Of a stretch of DNA of 64,000 nucleotides, positions 45,600-53,434 are shown one piece after another. Location: the NCBI RefSeq assembly GCF_017298635.1, contig NZ_CP071182.1, positions 744,001-808,000 of the forward strand, read 5' to 3'. The stretch is from Paenalicyclobacillus mengziensis. GTDB taxonomy: Bacteria > Bacillota > Bacilli > Alicyclobacillales > Alicyclobacillaceae. Under the pieces are notes generated by a model. It did no database searches, was not told the origin of the DNA, and was given only the letters and a program-made list of their open reading frames with translations. Within the stretch, counting starts at the first letter, position 1. The number at the start of each line of letters is the position of its first letter. Both the position numbers and the translations under genes were made by a program.

Positions 45600-46019
45600 A
45601 TGTCGCTGGCAGTGCCGTTTTGGAACTACTTCTGGCATATCGTTGCCTTGATTTTCATTCTCCTTGCCTGCTTGCCGACAAACTACTGGCGACGCATCAA
45701 CAAGCGATTCGCCATCCACCAGGAACTTGTGCCTCACGAAGCCACTGACATGCGACACGAGGAACGACTCATCCCTCCACAACTCGTCGAAGAACTTATC
45801 GAGGCCTACAATTGTGGCAACTTTCTCTACCGCAAACCGGTCTACGCTCCTCCTGGTGACGCCCCTTTGACTTGGCGTTATCCCATTCGCCACGAGTCCT
45901 ACGCCATTTATCTCAATGGCCCCTACCTGGATGTCGTCAAATCGAGGGGACGCAGGACCAGGGTCTTTACCATCCAGTCTGACGTCTTGCACCATTGGAT
46001 GATAAGTCGCGCGAACTGA
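45600..46019 (+). CDS. Hypothetical membrane-anchored protein, 139 aa
   Basis: I do not recognise the family. One N-terminal transmembrane helix (FWHIVALIFILLACLPTNYW) is followed by a soluble domain of about 100 residues rich in Tyr, Arg and Pro. GGGGGG lies about nine bases before the ATG at 45600. An earlier in-frame ATG at 45531 lacks a site. It is divergent from the formamidase, and repeat element D follows its 3' end. Confidence 0.6.
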   Translation: MSLAVPFWNYFWHIVALIFILLACLPTNYWRRINKRFAIHQELVPHEATDMRHEERLIPPQLVEELIEAYNCGNFLYRKPVYAPPGDAPLTWRYPIRHESYAIYLNGPYLDVVKSRGRRTRVFTIQSDVLHHWMISRAN

Positions 46020-46084
46020 AAAACATGCCGTTGAGGACGTGCATCAGATGAGGGACGGGGTCATGGTTGGGGTCATGGCCGCGA

Positions 46085-46241
46085 AATAGCGCGTCGTAGA
46101 AGCGTTAAGGCCCCACATGGAAAAATAACGATTTGTAGAATCGTTATTCCGATCCGGTTCAGACGATAACGCGCCACGAGCGCGTTATTTCCGCTGAGTC
46201 TGTCTCAGGTAGGTTGAAATAGCGCGCTCTTGACTCGTTAT
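46085..46241 (-). repeat. Composite multi-hairpin element, copy D
   Basis: Four hairpins, minus-strand orientation: H1, H2 AATAACGCGC-TCGTG-GCGCGTTATC, spacer CGTCTGAACCGGATCGG, H3 and H4. H3 is AATAACGATT-CTACA-AATCGTTATT, whose arms differ from the family norm on both sides and stay paired. The fifth hairpin is absent. It lies between convergent genes; bases 46242-46381 hold nothing I recognise. Confidence 0.85.
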
Positions 46242-46381
46242 GAAGAAAACGTATGCGGCTGCGACTCGACTGAACTCGCTCGTTATGGAGGGAGAGTATG
46301 CGGCTGCAGTTCGACGGACGCTTTGTCGCCTTGTCAGCAGAAGCCGTTTCGGGAGATGCCATTTCAGCAGCCGCCCTCAGG

Positions 46382-47602
46382 TTAGTTTACGCCCGGAATG
46401 TGTACGTTTGGTGGCAGGAAGTCCATTCCGTCAGGAATGTTCAGGTACCCAGGAGCAGTGCCTGGCACACCTTTGTGGCCGTACTGCCAGACGATTTGGT
46501 TCGTCCTCGGATCGATGATAACGACCCGGTCGTTACTGTCGTCATTGACAATAAAATCCCCGTTTGGCAGTTGGAATGTGAGGGATGGATTGGAGAGCAT
46601 GCCTGGGCCGCTGGTCTTGTAATACTCCCACACAATTTTCCCCTGTGGCGTAACCTCTTCAATCTTACCTGGTGTTTCGTAATCCGCCGTCAGCAGATTG
46701 CCGTTTTTCAGCAACTGTGTGTCGGACGGGTAGGCAATGTTCGGGAAGTGTACGGTGTACAAAAGTTTGCCATTCTTAGACAGCCTGTCGGCGTAACTGC
46801 CGTCGATCTCGGTGATCAACATCCCGCCATCTGGCAACGGTGTATCCCCGTTTGGCGAAGCGTATGAGTAAGGCGGGTTGTGACGCCACAGCCCATTTCC
46901 GTATTGTTTCACAATCTGGCCTTTCTGGTTGATAAACAGGATGCGCATGTTTTTAATGTCGGCAACCGTGACCAGTCCGTTTGGCAGCATGTACGCATCA
47001 TCAGGCGTGTTCAGGTACCCAGGTTTGCTCCCCGGAACGCCCGCGTGACCGTAATGCCAAATGATCTTTTTTGTCGCGATATCGATGACCGCAATCACCT
47101 GGTTATCTTCTTCATTGATGATGATGTGCTTGTAGTCTGGCGTGAAGAACGCGTCATCCGCACCAAGTGAGGAACTTCCCTTGGGACCTTTTCCATTCCC
47201 GATGGTCATCGACCAAATGATCTTCTTTTGCGGCGTTACAATCAGCAGGCGGCTGTTGCCACGGTCAGCGATGAGCAGATCGCCCGGCAGTGGACCACTT
47301 GGCACTGTGCTTGTATTCGACGTACTACTTGCTGCACTGTTGCCATGCCCGCTTGCAGTTTTATTGTTCGAGCCGGCGGTGTGATTGCTAGAAGTGTGAG
47401 AGTTCGACTTGTTCGATCCCGTTACGATGGACTTGTTACTCGATCCGTTATTGTTGCCACTCTGACTCGACGATGGGTTTGTGGAATTAGAGGTAGTAGA
47501 GTTGGACGGCGGAGTGGTGGATTGTGTACCCTTTGGTGCGCAGGCAACCAGCGCTGTCGACATGAACAACGCGAGCGCACCAAGTTGAACATATTTTCTC
47601 AA
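46382..47602 (-). CDS. Beta-propeller lipoprotein (PQQ/NHL-like repeats)
   Basis: About 406 residues. A lipoprotein signal peptide (RKYVQLGALALFMSTALVAC, lipobox LVAC) precedes a disordered Ser/Thr/Asn-rich linker of about 90 residues. A propeller follows with repeats such as GDLLIADRGNSRLLIV, ADIKNMRILFI, WHYGHAGVPGSKPGYL and WQYGHKGVPGTAPGYL, typical of NHL/PQQ-like or arylsulfotransferase-type repeats. The TTG start at 47602 has AGAGGTG eight bases upstream. It is divergent from another propeller lipoprotein. The ligand is unknown. Confidence 0.82.
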   Translation of the reverse strand: MRKYVQLGALALFMSTALVACAPKGTQSTTPPSNSTTSNSTNPSSSQSGNNNGSSNKSIVTGSNKSNSHTSSNHTAGSNNKTASGHGNSAASSTSNTSTVPSGPLPGDLLIADRGNSRLLIVTPQKKIIWSMTIGNGKGPKGSSSLGADDAFFTPDYKHIIINEEDNQVIAVIDIATKKIIWHYGHAGVPGSKPGYLNTPDDAYMLPNGLVTVADIKNMRILFINQKGQIVKQYGNGLWRHNPPYSYASPNGDTPLPDGGMLITEIDGSYADRLSKNGKLLYTVHFPNIAYPSDTQLLKNGNLLTADYETPGKIEEVTPQGKIVWEYYKTSGPGMLSNPSLTFQLPNGDFIVNDDSNDRVVIIDPRTNQIVWQYGHKGVPGTAPGYLNIPDGMDFLPPNVHIPGVN

Positions 47603-47810
47603 AATGGTTTCACCTCTTGTACGGGATCCTGTGCAACAGTGTATCATGCAGGTATTCAGTTCAACATTAAAAAACATACAAAATTCGACGCCTGCCATAA
47701 AACTTTCAAGCGAAAATCATAAGTACGTGTTAAAAATTAATGAAAGTTGTCGGGCGTTGGCGATACGCCTGGAAGAGGTGCCACATCGTGGTTAGGGAGT
47801 GGAAGTTATC

Positions 47811-49010
47811 GTGACAAAAAGTATGCGTGTTGTAACTCCTTGGATGTTGGGATTGACGCTCACCAGCTTCCTAGTAACGGGGTGTGGAACCGGGCGGGGG
47901 GGCAATGGCAATCTGGGCAGTGCGGCCCACGCATCAGGCAGCGCAGGCACAAGCAGTGCGGCCCACGCAGGCAGCGCAGGCACAAACAGTGCGGCCCACG
48001 CAGGCAGCGCAGGCACAAACAGTGCGGCCCACGCATCCGGTATCGCCTCATCGAATGGAGCGTACGCAGGTTGGCCGAAAGCAGGAGCGTGGATTCCAAT
48101 CCAGGTAAAGAACGTCGGTCAACTCCCGCAAGGAATTCTCGGCAATGCGCTTGCCATGGGGCCGAGTGGGGCGCCCATCTCCATCGGGGGATACACTGGA
48201 CAGGTGTCCATCACGAACATCTACAGTTTGCTGCCAAGGGTGTCCAGCGTCGCAAACTTGCCGGTTCGCACGCATGACGCGGCGGCCGGTTTTATCGGGA
48301 ACACACTCTACGTTTACGGCGGGGGACAAGCTACGTCTTACAACAGCGTCGTGGCGGTTGAGAACGGATCGGCCAAGACGGTCGCCACGCTGAGCCGTCC
48401 TTTGTCTGACGCGGTCAGCGTCCCACTCACGGTTGACGGGAAAAAAGGCCTTGCTCTGGTCGGGGGCTACGACGGGTCGGTGTTTCGGACCGGTGTCGCA
48501 TTCATGACAGTAACGGGAACCCCATCGACGGGCACTGTCGGCAGTTCCTCCGTGGGTGGCCCGTCTCGTGGCCGGGTTTGGAAGCGGTTGTTCAACCTCC
48601 CAACGCCAGTCCGTTACGCGGCGGTGACATCGACAAGTAACACCTTGTACATTGCAGGCGGGCTGAAGGAGCAGGGTCTCAGCAACAACGTATACGCGTG
48701 GTCGGCGAGCACGAAACAACTTCACACCATCACCGTGCTGTCGGCCGGATTTCAAAAGGCAGCGCTATTCGTGGCTGGGCCATACCTCATTCTGATTGGC
48801 GGGGAGCCGGCGGGCGGTGTGCCGACGCGTCGTATGCTCGAGATCGACACGCGGACTGGGAAGTCAAAAGTCGTTGGGAACTTCCCTACGCCCATCGCGG
48901 ATATGGGATATACTCAAACTGCAAGCACAGGTTACCTCGCAGGTGGTGTGACGACGGCGAGCGGTGAGGGTGCGGCGAGATCGGTGTATGAAATCACTTG
49001 GCAGAAGTAA
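47811..49010 (+). CDS. Kelch-like beta-propeller lipoprotein
   Basis: About 399 residues. A lipoprotein signal (MTKSMRVVTPWMLGLTLTSF, lipobox LVTGC) is followed by a Gly/Ser/Ala linker with a tandem repeat (SAAHAGSAGTN, 33-bp DNA unit, about three copies). Kelch-type blades follow: SIGGYTGQVSITNIYSLLP, LYVYGGGQATSYNSV, ALVGGYDGSVFRTGV, LYIAGGLKEQGLSNNVYAW and LILIGGEPAGG. The GTG at 47811 has AGGGAG at good spacing. It faces away from the other propeller lipoprotein, so one regulatory interval may serve both. Confidence 0.85.
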   Translation: MTKSMRVVTPWMLGLTLTSFLVTGCGTGRGGNGNLGSAAHASGSAGTSSAAHAGSAGTNSAAHAGSAGTNSAAHASGIASSNGAYAGWPKAGAWIPIQVKNVGQLPQGILGNALAMGPSGAPISIGGYTGQVSITNIYSLLPRVSSVANLPVRTHDAAAGFIGNTLYVYGGGQATSYNSVVAVENGSAKTVATLSRPLSDAVSVPLTVDGKKGLALVGGYDGSVFRTGVAFMTVTGTPSTGTVGSSSVGGPSRGRVWKRLFNLPTPVRYAAVTSTSNTLYIAGGLKEQGLSNNVYAWSASTKQLHTITVLSAGFQKAALFVAGPYLILIGGEPAGGVPTRRMLEIDTRTGKSKVVGNFPTPIADMGYTQTASTGYLAGGVTTASGEGAARSVYEITWQK

Positions 49011-49134
49011 CGGCCAAGTGGAAGTAGCAGTCACGTAAGGCGGAAGCAGCAGTCAAGACAGTGGAAGCAGCAGTCACGTAAGCTGGGCGCGGTAGCAAGG
49101 GTCACGGCACCGTGCAACTAGGGGAGGCTTTCAT

Positions 49135-49926
49135 GTGCAGAAGGCGATAGTTCTCGAACATCGCGGGATGACGATGAGGGGCATGTTACATTTTCCGGAT
49201 GGACAGAGCGACCAACCGGTACCGGCAGTCATTTTGTTTCATGGTTTTACAGGTAATAAGCTCGAACCCCATCGACTGTTCCTAAAAATCTCGCGTGCTT
49301 TGGCAGCGGCGGGGTTGGCTTGTTTTCGGTTTGATTTTCTCGGATCTGGCGAGAGTGACGGGGATTTCGAAGACATGACCTTGTCTGGAGAAGTGTCGGA
49401 TGCGAACGCGATACTCGATATGGTGAAAAGTTATCCCGGCATCGATACGGACCGTGTCAACCTGCTCGGCCTGAGCATGGGCGGCTTGGTGGCAAGTCTA
49501 GTAGCTGGCACCCGCCCGAGCGATGTCCATCGACTCGTGCTGATGGCGCCGGCGGCGACGATGTATCGGATCGCGGCGGAGTTGGATCGAAAAAGAGCAG
49601 CGGGGGAAATTGACGCACCGGAGATTGAGGGCAAGGATGTGGCTTACGACAACGCAGGCAACCTCGTCGGACTGTCGTTCGTCAATGAGTTGCGCCATCT
49701 CGATGCGTACTCCGTCGCCAAAGGGTATGACGGGCCGGTGCTGCTCGTACACGGGACCAGGGATGAAGCCGTCCCTTATCAGGTTTCGCATGAATACAAG
49801 GAAAAGTGTTATGGAGATAAGGCCACACTTCATATCATCGAAGGGGCTGACCACACTTTCAACAGCTATGCATGGGAGACCGATGTCATCTACTCGGTCC
49901 TTGAGTTTCTTGCCCAACCAGAGTGA
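49135..49926 (+). CDS. Alpha/beta hydrolase (S9/BAAT-like)
   Basis: A 263-residue serine hydrolase. HGFTGNK gives the oxyanion hole, Ser114 lies in GLSMGGLV, Asp in HGTRDEAVP and His in GADHTFN. This matches the short S9-like hydrolases annotated as feruloyl or cinnamoyl esterases and acylglycerol lipases; the substrate is not evident. The GTG start has GGGGAGG seven bases upstream. Bases 49011-49134 contain about three copies of a GGAAGCAGCAGTCA-type repeat. Confidence 0.9.
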   Translation: MQKAIVLEHRGMTMRGMLHFPDGQSDQPVPAVILFHGFTGNKLEPHRLFLKISRALAAAGLACFRFDFLGSGESDGDFEDMTLSGEVSDANAILDMVKSYPGIDTDRVNLLGLSMGGLVASLVAGTRPSDVHRLVLMAPAATMYRIAAELDRKRAAGEIDAPEIEGKDVAYDNAGNLVGLSFVNELRHLDAYSVAKGYDGPVLLVHGTRDEAVPYQVSHEYKEKCYGDKATLHIIEGADHTFNSYAWETDVIYSVLEFLAQPE

Positions 49927-50035
49927 GCGAAGTCGCATAACGACAGTTAAGCTACGCAGTGAAATCAGGTTAGTGCAGTCACACAAGCCGAAATTCCTGT
50001 AAGCTGAAATCCAATATGGTTGGGAGAGAGCCCCT

Positions 50036-50854
50036 ATGTTGCCACCGGAAGAAGAGATCTTTGTCATCGGCGCTGGGGCCATGGCGGAAGCGTTCGTGAA
50101 AGGGCTGACTAGTAGAAAGGCGATTCGCGCGCAGCGGCTGATGGTTGTGAACCGGAGCCAATCGGATCGGCTCAACAACCTTTGCCAGACATACGGCGTG
50201 CAGGCAGCATCGTGGGAGCAGGTCGAGAACGCCCGGCTTGTCGTCGTGGCCGTGAAGCCAGCGAACGTCGGGGAAGTGCTCGAGCGGATTCGGCCGATGT
50301 TACACGGCCAGCCTGTGCTGTCTTTTGCAGCCGGCGTCTCCATCGAGTGGATGAGCAGCGTCATCGGTGGAGCCAGTCCCGTGATTCGGACGATGCCGAA
50401 CATCCCGGTTGCGGTCCTTGAAGGAGCGACGGCAGTCTCATTTGGCCCTGGCACATCGTGGACAGATAAGGAATTGGTCCGTTACCTGCTTGGGCAACTG
50501 GGAGAAGTGGTCGAGATTGACGAATCTTTGATGAATTCCGCCACCGCATTTTCCGGCAGTGGCCCGGGCTTTGTTTGTTACTTCCTCGAGGCGATGGAAG
50601 ACGCTGCAGTGAGGTTGGGGTTTGAGCCGGAGACCGCGCGGGAGTTGTTGCTGCAAACGGTCGTCGGGACTGCTCGAACCTTGCGGGAATGGGGACTGAG
50701 CCCACACGAGCTGCGTCGCCGTGTGACCTCGCCGGGTGGTACGACACATGCTGGCGTAACGGTGATGGAAGAGTCGCATTTGCGTGGGATTGTGGACAAG
50801 GCGCTGGGGGCGGCTGCAGATCGATCCGCTGAAATGGGCGACTCCTACAAGTGA
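50036..50854 (+). CDS. proC: Pyrroline-5-carboxylate reductase
   Basis: A 272-residue NADP(H) enzyme for the last step of proline synthesis. The Rossmann start is FVIGAGAMAEAFVKG, with VVAVKPANV, RTMPNIPVAVLEGATA, AFSGSGPGFVCYFLEAMEDAAVRLG and the signature RRRVTSPGGTTHAGVTVME. The length fits the family. The ATG has GGGAGAG upstream. Repeat element E and an 18-bp tandem array follow. Confidence 0.95.
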   Translation: MLPPEEEIFVIGAGAMAEAFVKGLTSRKAIRAQRLMVVNRSQSDRLNNLCQTYGVQAASWEQVENARLVVVAVKPANVGEVLERIRPMLHGQPVLSFAAGVSIEWMSSVIGGASPVIRTMPNIPVAVLEGATAVSFGPGTSWTDKELVRYLLGQLGEVVEIDESLMNSATAFSGSGPGFVCYFLEAMEDAAVRLGFEPETARELLLQTVVGTARTLREWGLSPHELRRRVTSPGGTTHAGVTVMEESHLRGIVDKALGAAADRSAEMGDSYK

Positions 50855-50890
50855 CCCGAGCGAGTAGCGGATGCGAGCGGCGGATGCGAA

Positions 50891-50962
50891 CAGGTGGCGC
50901 GAGCCGAGTAGGTGGCGCGAGCCGAGCAGGTGGCGCGAGCCGAGCAGGTGACCCGAGTGCCC
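50891..50962. repeat. 18-bp tandem repeat, four copies
   Basis: Units of CAGGTGGCGCGAGCCGAG, nearly exact, directly downstream of proC and before repeat element E. Confidence 0.9.
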
Positions 50963-50994
50963 GATGAAAGTGGCGCCAGTTTCACGAAGGTCAG

Positions 50995-51202
50995 ATAACG
51001 CGCCAGAAACGCGTTATCCTGATCTCTTGGTCTACGGTCAGCACCAAATAGCGTGTTACGAACACGCTATTTGCCCCACCAGCTCCAATAACACCTTGAC
51101 AACGCGCTATTTTCTCCGTGGAAGCGGATAACGCGTCCACGACGCGTTATTTCCACACTCTCTCACCAGGGTGGTATCCGATAACGCGTTTCTGGCGCTT
51201 TA
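50995..51202. repeat. Composite multi-hairpin element, copy E (variant)
   Basis: Five hairpins with the same outer arms but divergent inner sequence: ATAACGCGCCAGAAACGCGTTAT, AATAGCGTGTT-ACG-AACACGCTATT, AATAACACC..., ATAACGCGTCCACGACGCGTTAT and a last partial one. In the second, both arms differ from the family norm but still pair. The conserved spacers of the other copies are not clear here. It lies between convergent genes. Confidence 0.8.
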
Positions 51203-51316
51203 ATCACTGAGTTGCCCGGTCGATCGCGATCGGCAGTCACCACCCTACAGGTCTGGCAACCATTCCGCAGATGGCGACGTGCCACGCCATGCAATTACAC
51301 ATGGGGTGCGAGGCCG

Positions 51317-51844
51317 CTAGCGCTTGTCTTCCGAGTGCCGCGTGTTCCCCGCAAGCAGGTTCAAGATGTGCGCAAACATCGGCAGTACGACGTCCAGACA
51401 TTCTGCCACCGCTTTTGGACTGCCTGGCAAGGTAACAATCAACGTCTGGTTTCGAATCCCGACCACTTGTCTCGACAGCATGGCGAATGGCGTTTTTTTC
51501 AGCGACTCCTGTCGCATCGCCTCGGCCATTCCGGGCAAGGTCTTGTCGATAACCTCCATTGCTGCTTCTGGTGTTACGTCTCTTGGCGCAACGCCAGTGC
51601 CGCCTGTCGTGACAATTCCAGCTACTCCAGAGTCATCGGACCACAAGCGAAGCTTATCGGCGATCTCGTTTTGTTCATCCGGCACCACATCGCGCGCCGC
51701 GATGGCAAAACCTGCACCTTCTAACATCTCAATGATCTTGTCTCCGCTTGTGTCTGGTTTAAGATGTCGACTCACCGAGTCACTCACGGTGAGGACCGCA
51801 AAGCCTGGTTTCATCAGACCTGCTTTCATAAGACCTGCTTTCAT
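51317..51844 (-). CDS. MogA/MoaB family molybdenum cofactor protein
   Basis: A 175-residue protein with the MoCF_biosynth fold: VLTVSDSVSR, IVTTGGTGVAPRDVTPEA (molybdopterin-binding), FAMLSRQVVGIR and LPGSPKAVAECLDVVLPMFAHIL. It would adenylylate molybdopterin or support it. The ATG at 51844 has AGGAGG seven bases upstream. The first 15 codons are a three-fold repeat of MKAGL/MKPGF, giving three in-frame ATGs. It could supply the Mo-enzyme encoded at 4243. Confidence 0.9.
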   Translation of the reverse strand: MKAGLMKAGLMKPGFAVLTVSDSVSRHLKPDTSGDKIIEMLEGAGFAIAARDVVPDEQNEIADKLRLWSDDSGVAGIVTTGGTGVAPRDVTPEAAMEVIDKTLPGMAEAMRQESLKKTPFAMLSRQVVGIRNQTLIVTLPGSPKAVAECLDVVLPMFAHILNLLAGNTRHSEDKR

Positions 51845-52320
51845 CAGACCGCCTCCTAGTTCGCTCACTCCTCAGTTCGCTGCAAGCTCATACGATACGA
51901 TTTCGCTGACTTCGAGTTCGTTGGTTCTTTCATAAGTTCGCAAAAATCTCGGGCTATGAAAGTTGGATTATGTTACAAGTTCATGTTACAAGTTCAAACC
52001 GCGCAGCAAATTTGGTGCAAGTATTTTTGCTCTTAAACTTGTGCTGCCAAACGGATATTCGCTACCATGGATATTGAAGCTTCCTAATTACCATGATAAT
52101 CAGGGGTACTCAATGCAGTCATTAGGCAAGCTTCCAGAAACCTGCACGTGTACGGCTCAGGGGTGGCTCGACACACTGGAATGTCGCTACGCTTGCTGAG
52201 GAGTGTTCGACGCATTTGCGAACGAATGCTCGCCCCACTAATCGCTACAGTTATCAAACTAGCTCTTATGAGTGTAACAAATTTCTGTAAAAGTTCGCGA
52301 ATTGAAAGGAGATCTGAAAG
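51845..52320. other. Gap without a recognised gene
   Basis: About 475 bases. A short direct repeat GTTACAAGTTCA occurs twice near 51970-51990, and a short inverted motif near 52220. I see no gene with a ribosome binding site. It is a divergent interval and should hold the promoters of both neighbours. Confidence 0.4.
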
Positions 52321-53136
52321 ATGCCGCTGAACACAGGATGGATTCGTTACGGACAAGATGAGCAGTACATAGGCTACGTAGCCCGGCCGGAGAAGGTAGA
52401 CCAAGCGTTGCCTACGGTCATCGTGTTTCAGGAGATCTGGGGAGTCGATGAACACATCCAGGACGTAACCAGACGGTTTGGTGAGGCGGGGTATGTCGCG
52501 TTTGCACCAGACCTGTACGCCAGAAACGGAGAACGGTTACAGGGCTTGGAGGCTGACCGCATCGAAGCGGTCAAAAACTTCCTCGAGAACATGCCACCTA
52601 CAGCGTGGCACGATGCGGGGGAACGCGACAAGGCACTCGCCGCACTCCCAGGGAATCAGGGGCAACTTGTCGGAGAGACCTTCTCGCGCCTGTTTGGTGG
52701 ACTCGACATGGATAATTATACGGAGCAATTGGTTGCGACAACAAAGTTTCTGAGACAAGAATTTGAAGCATCAAAGGGACAAAAGATAGGATCCGTTGGA
52801 TTTTGCATGGGCGGCGCTCTGTCTGCGCATCTCGCAGGCCACGATGCGCAGTTGGCTGGCGCAGTCATGTTTTACGGCCGCGCACCGAAACAGGAAGTGC
52901 TTGAGAAGATTGCTTGTCCAGTGCGCGGTTTCTTCGGTGAACTCGATGTTCAACTTACATCCACTGTCCCAGCATTTGCAGATGCGATGAAGGCTGCAGG
53001 CAAGGACTTCGAGTACATCGTCTACGAAGGCGCACATCACGCGTTCTTTAATGACTCTCGTCGTTCGTACAACGTAGATGCGAGTCGCGATGCATTTACG
53101 AGAACCCTCGACTTTTTCAACAGCCGCTTAAAGTAA
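52321..53136 (+). CDS. Dienelactone hydrolase family protein
   Basis: A 271-residue alpha/beta hydrolase with a Cys nucleophile: GFCMGGALSAH (Cys162), Asp near FFGELDVQLTS and His in YEGAHHAFFND. The N-terminal FQEIWGVDEHIQDVTRRFGEAGY is typical. There is an insert around 85-105 rich in charged residues. AAAGGAG lies at good spacing before the ATG. These enzymes open lactones such as dienelactone or act on related carbonyl substrates. Confidence 0.92.
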   Translation: MPLNTGWIRYGQDEQYIGYVARPEKVDQALPTVIVFQEIWGVDEHIQDVTRRFGEAGYVAFAPDLYARNGERLQGLEADRIEAVKNFLENMPPTAWHDAGERDKALAALPGNQGQLVGETFSRLFGGLDMDNYTEQLVATTKFLRQEFEASKGQKIGSVGFCMGGALSAHLAGHDAQLAGAVMFYGRAPKQEVLEKIACPVRGFFGELDVQLTSTVPAFADAMKAAGKDFEYIVYEGAHHAFFNDSRRSYNVDASRDAFTRTLDFFNSRLK

Positions 53137-53434
53137 GCGCCCCAGGAAGAGGCTGATGCGCTTAAAGTAAGCCCCCGGCGTCACCGGCGTCACCGGCGTC
53201 ACCGGGGTCACCAGTACTATCAGGGTTGCCAGGGTCAGATGCGCCTGGCGCCCTAACTTTTCCCTATGGAATCTGTCACATCCCCGTGGCGATGAGCGTC
53301 TACTTTGGTGTACAATTTTGGAAGTCACATCGACTTTTCTACCAACTCTACGAATTTCCCCACCAGGAATACGAGCCTTATCTGCTTCCATCGATATCGA
53401 CTTCTACAAAAAGACACTGGAGATGAATGACGAT
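53137..53434. other. Intergenic region with a GTCACCGGC tandem repeat
   Basis: At about 53172-53212 a nine-base unit (GTCACCGGC) is repeated four times. The rest likely holds the promoter of the metalloprotease. The upstream part of the long open frame from 53318 shows no site and no signal peptide. Confidence 0.6.

Noticed and set aside
46240..46867. Forward frames opposite the propeller lipoprotein
   Set aside because: Shadows of the minus-strand gene, which has a signal peptide, linker and repeats.
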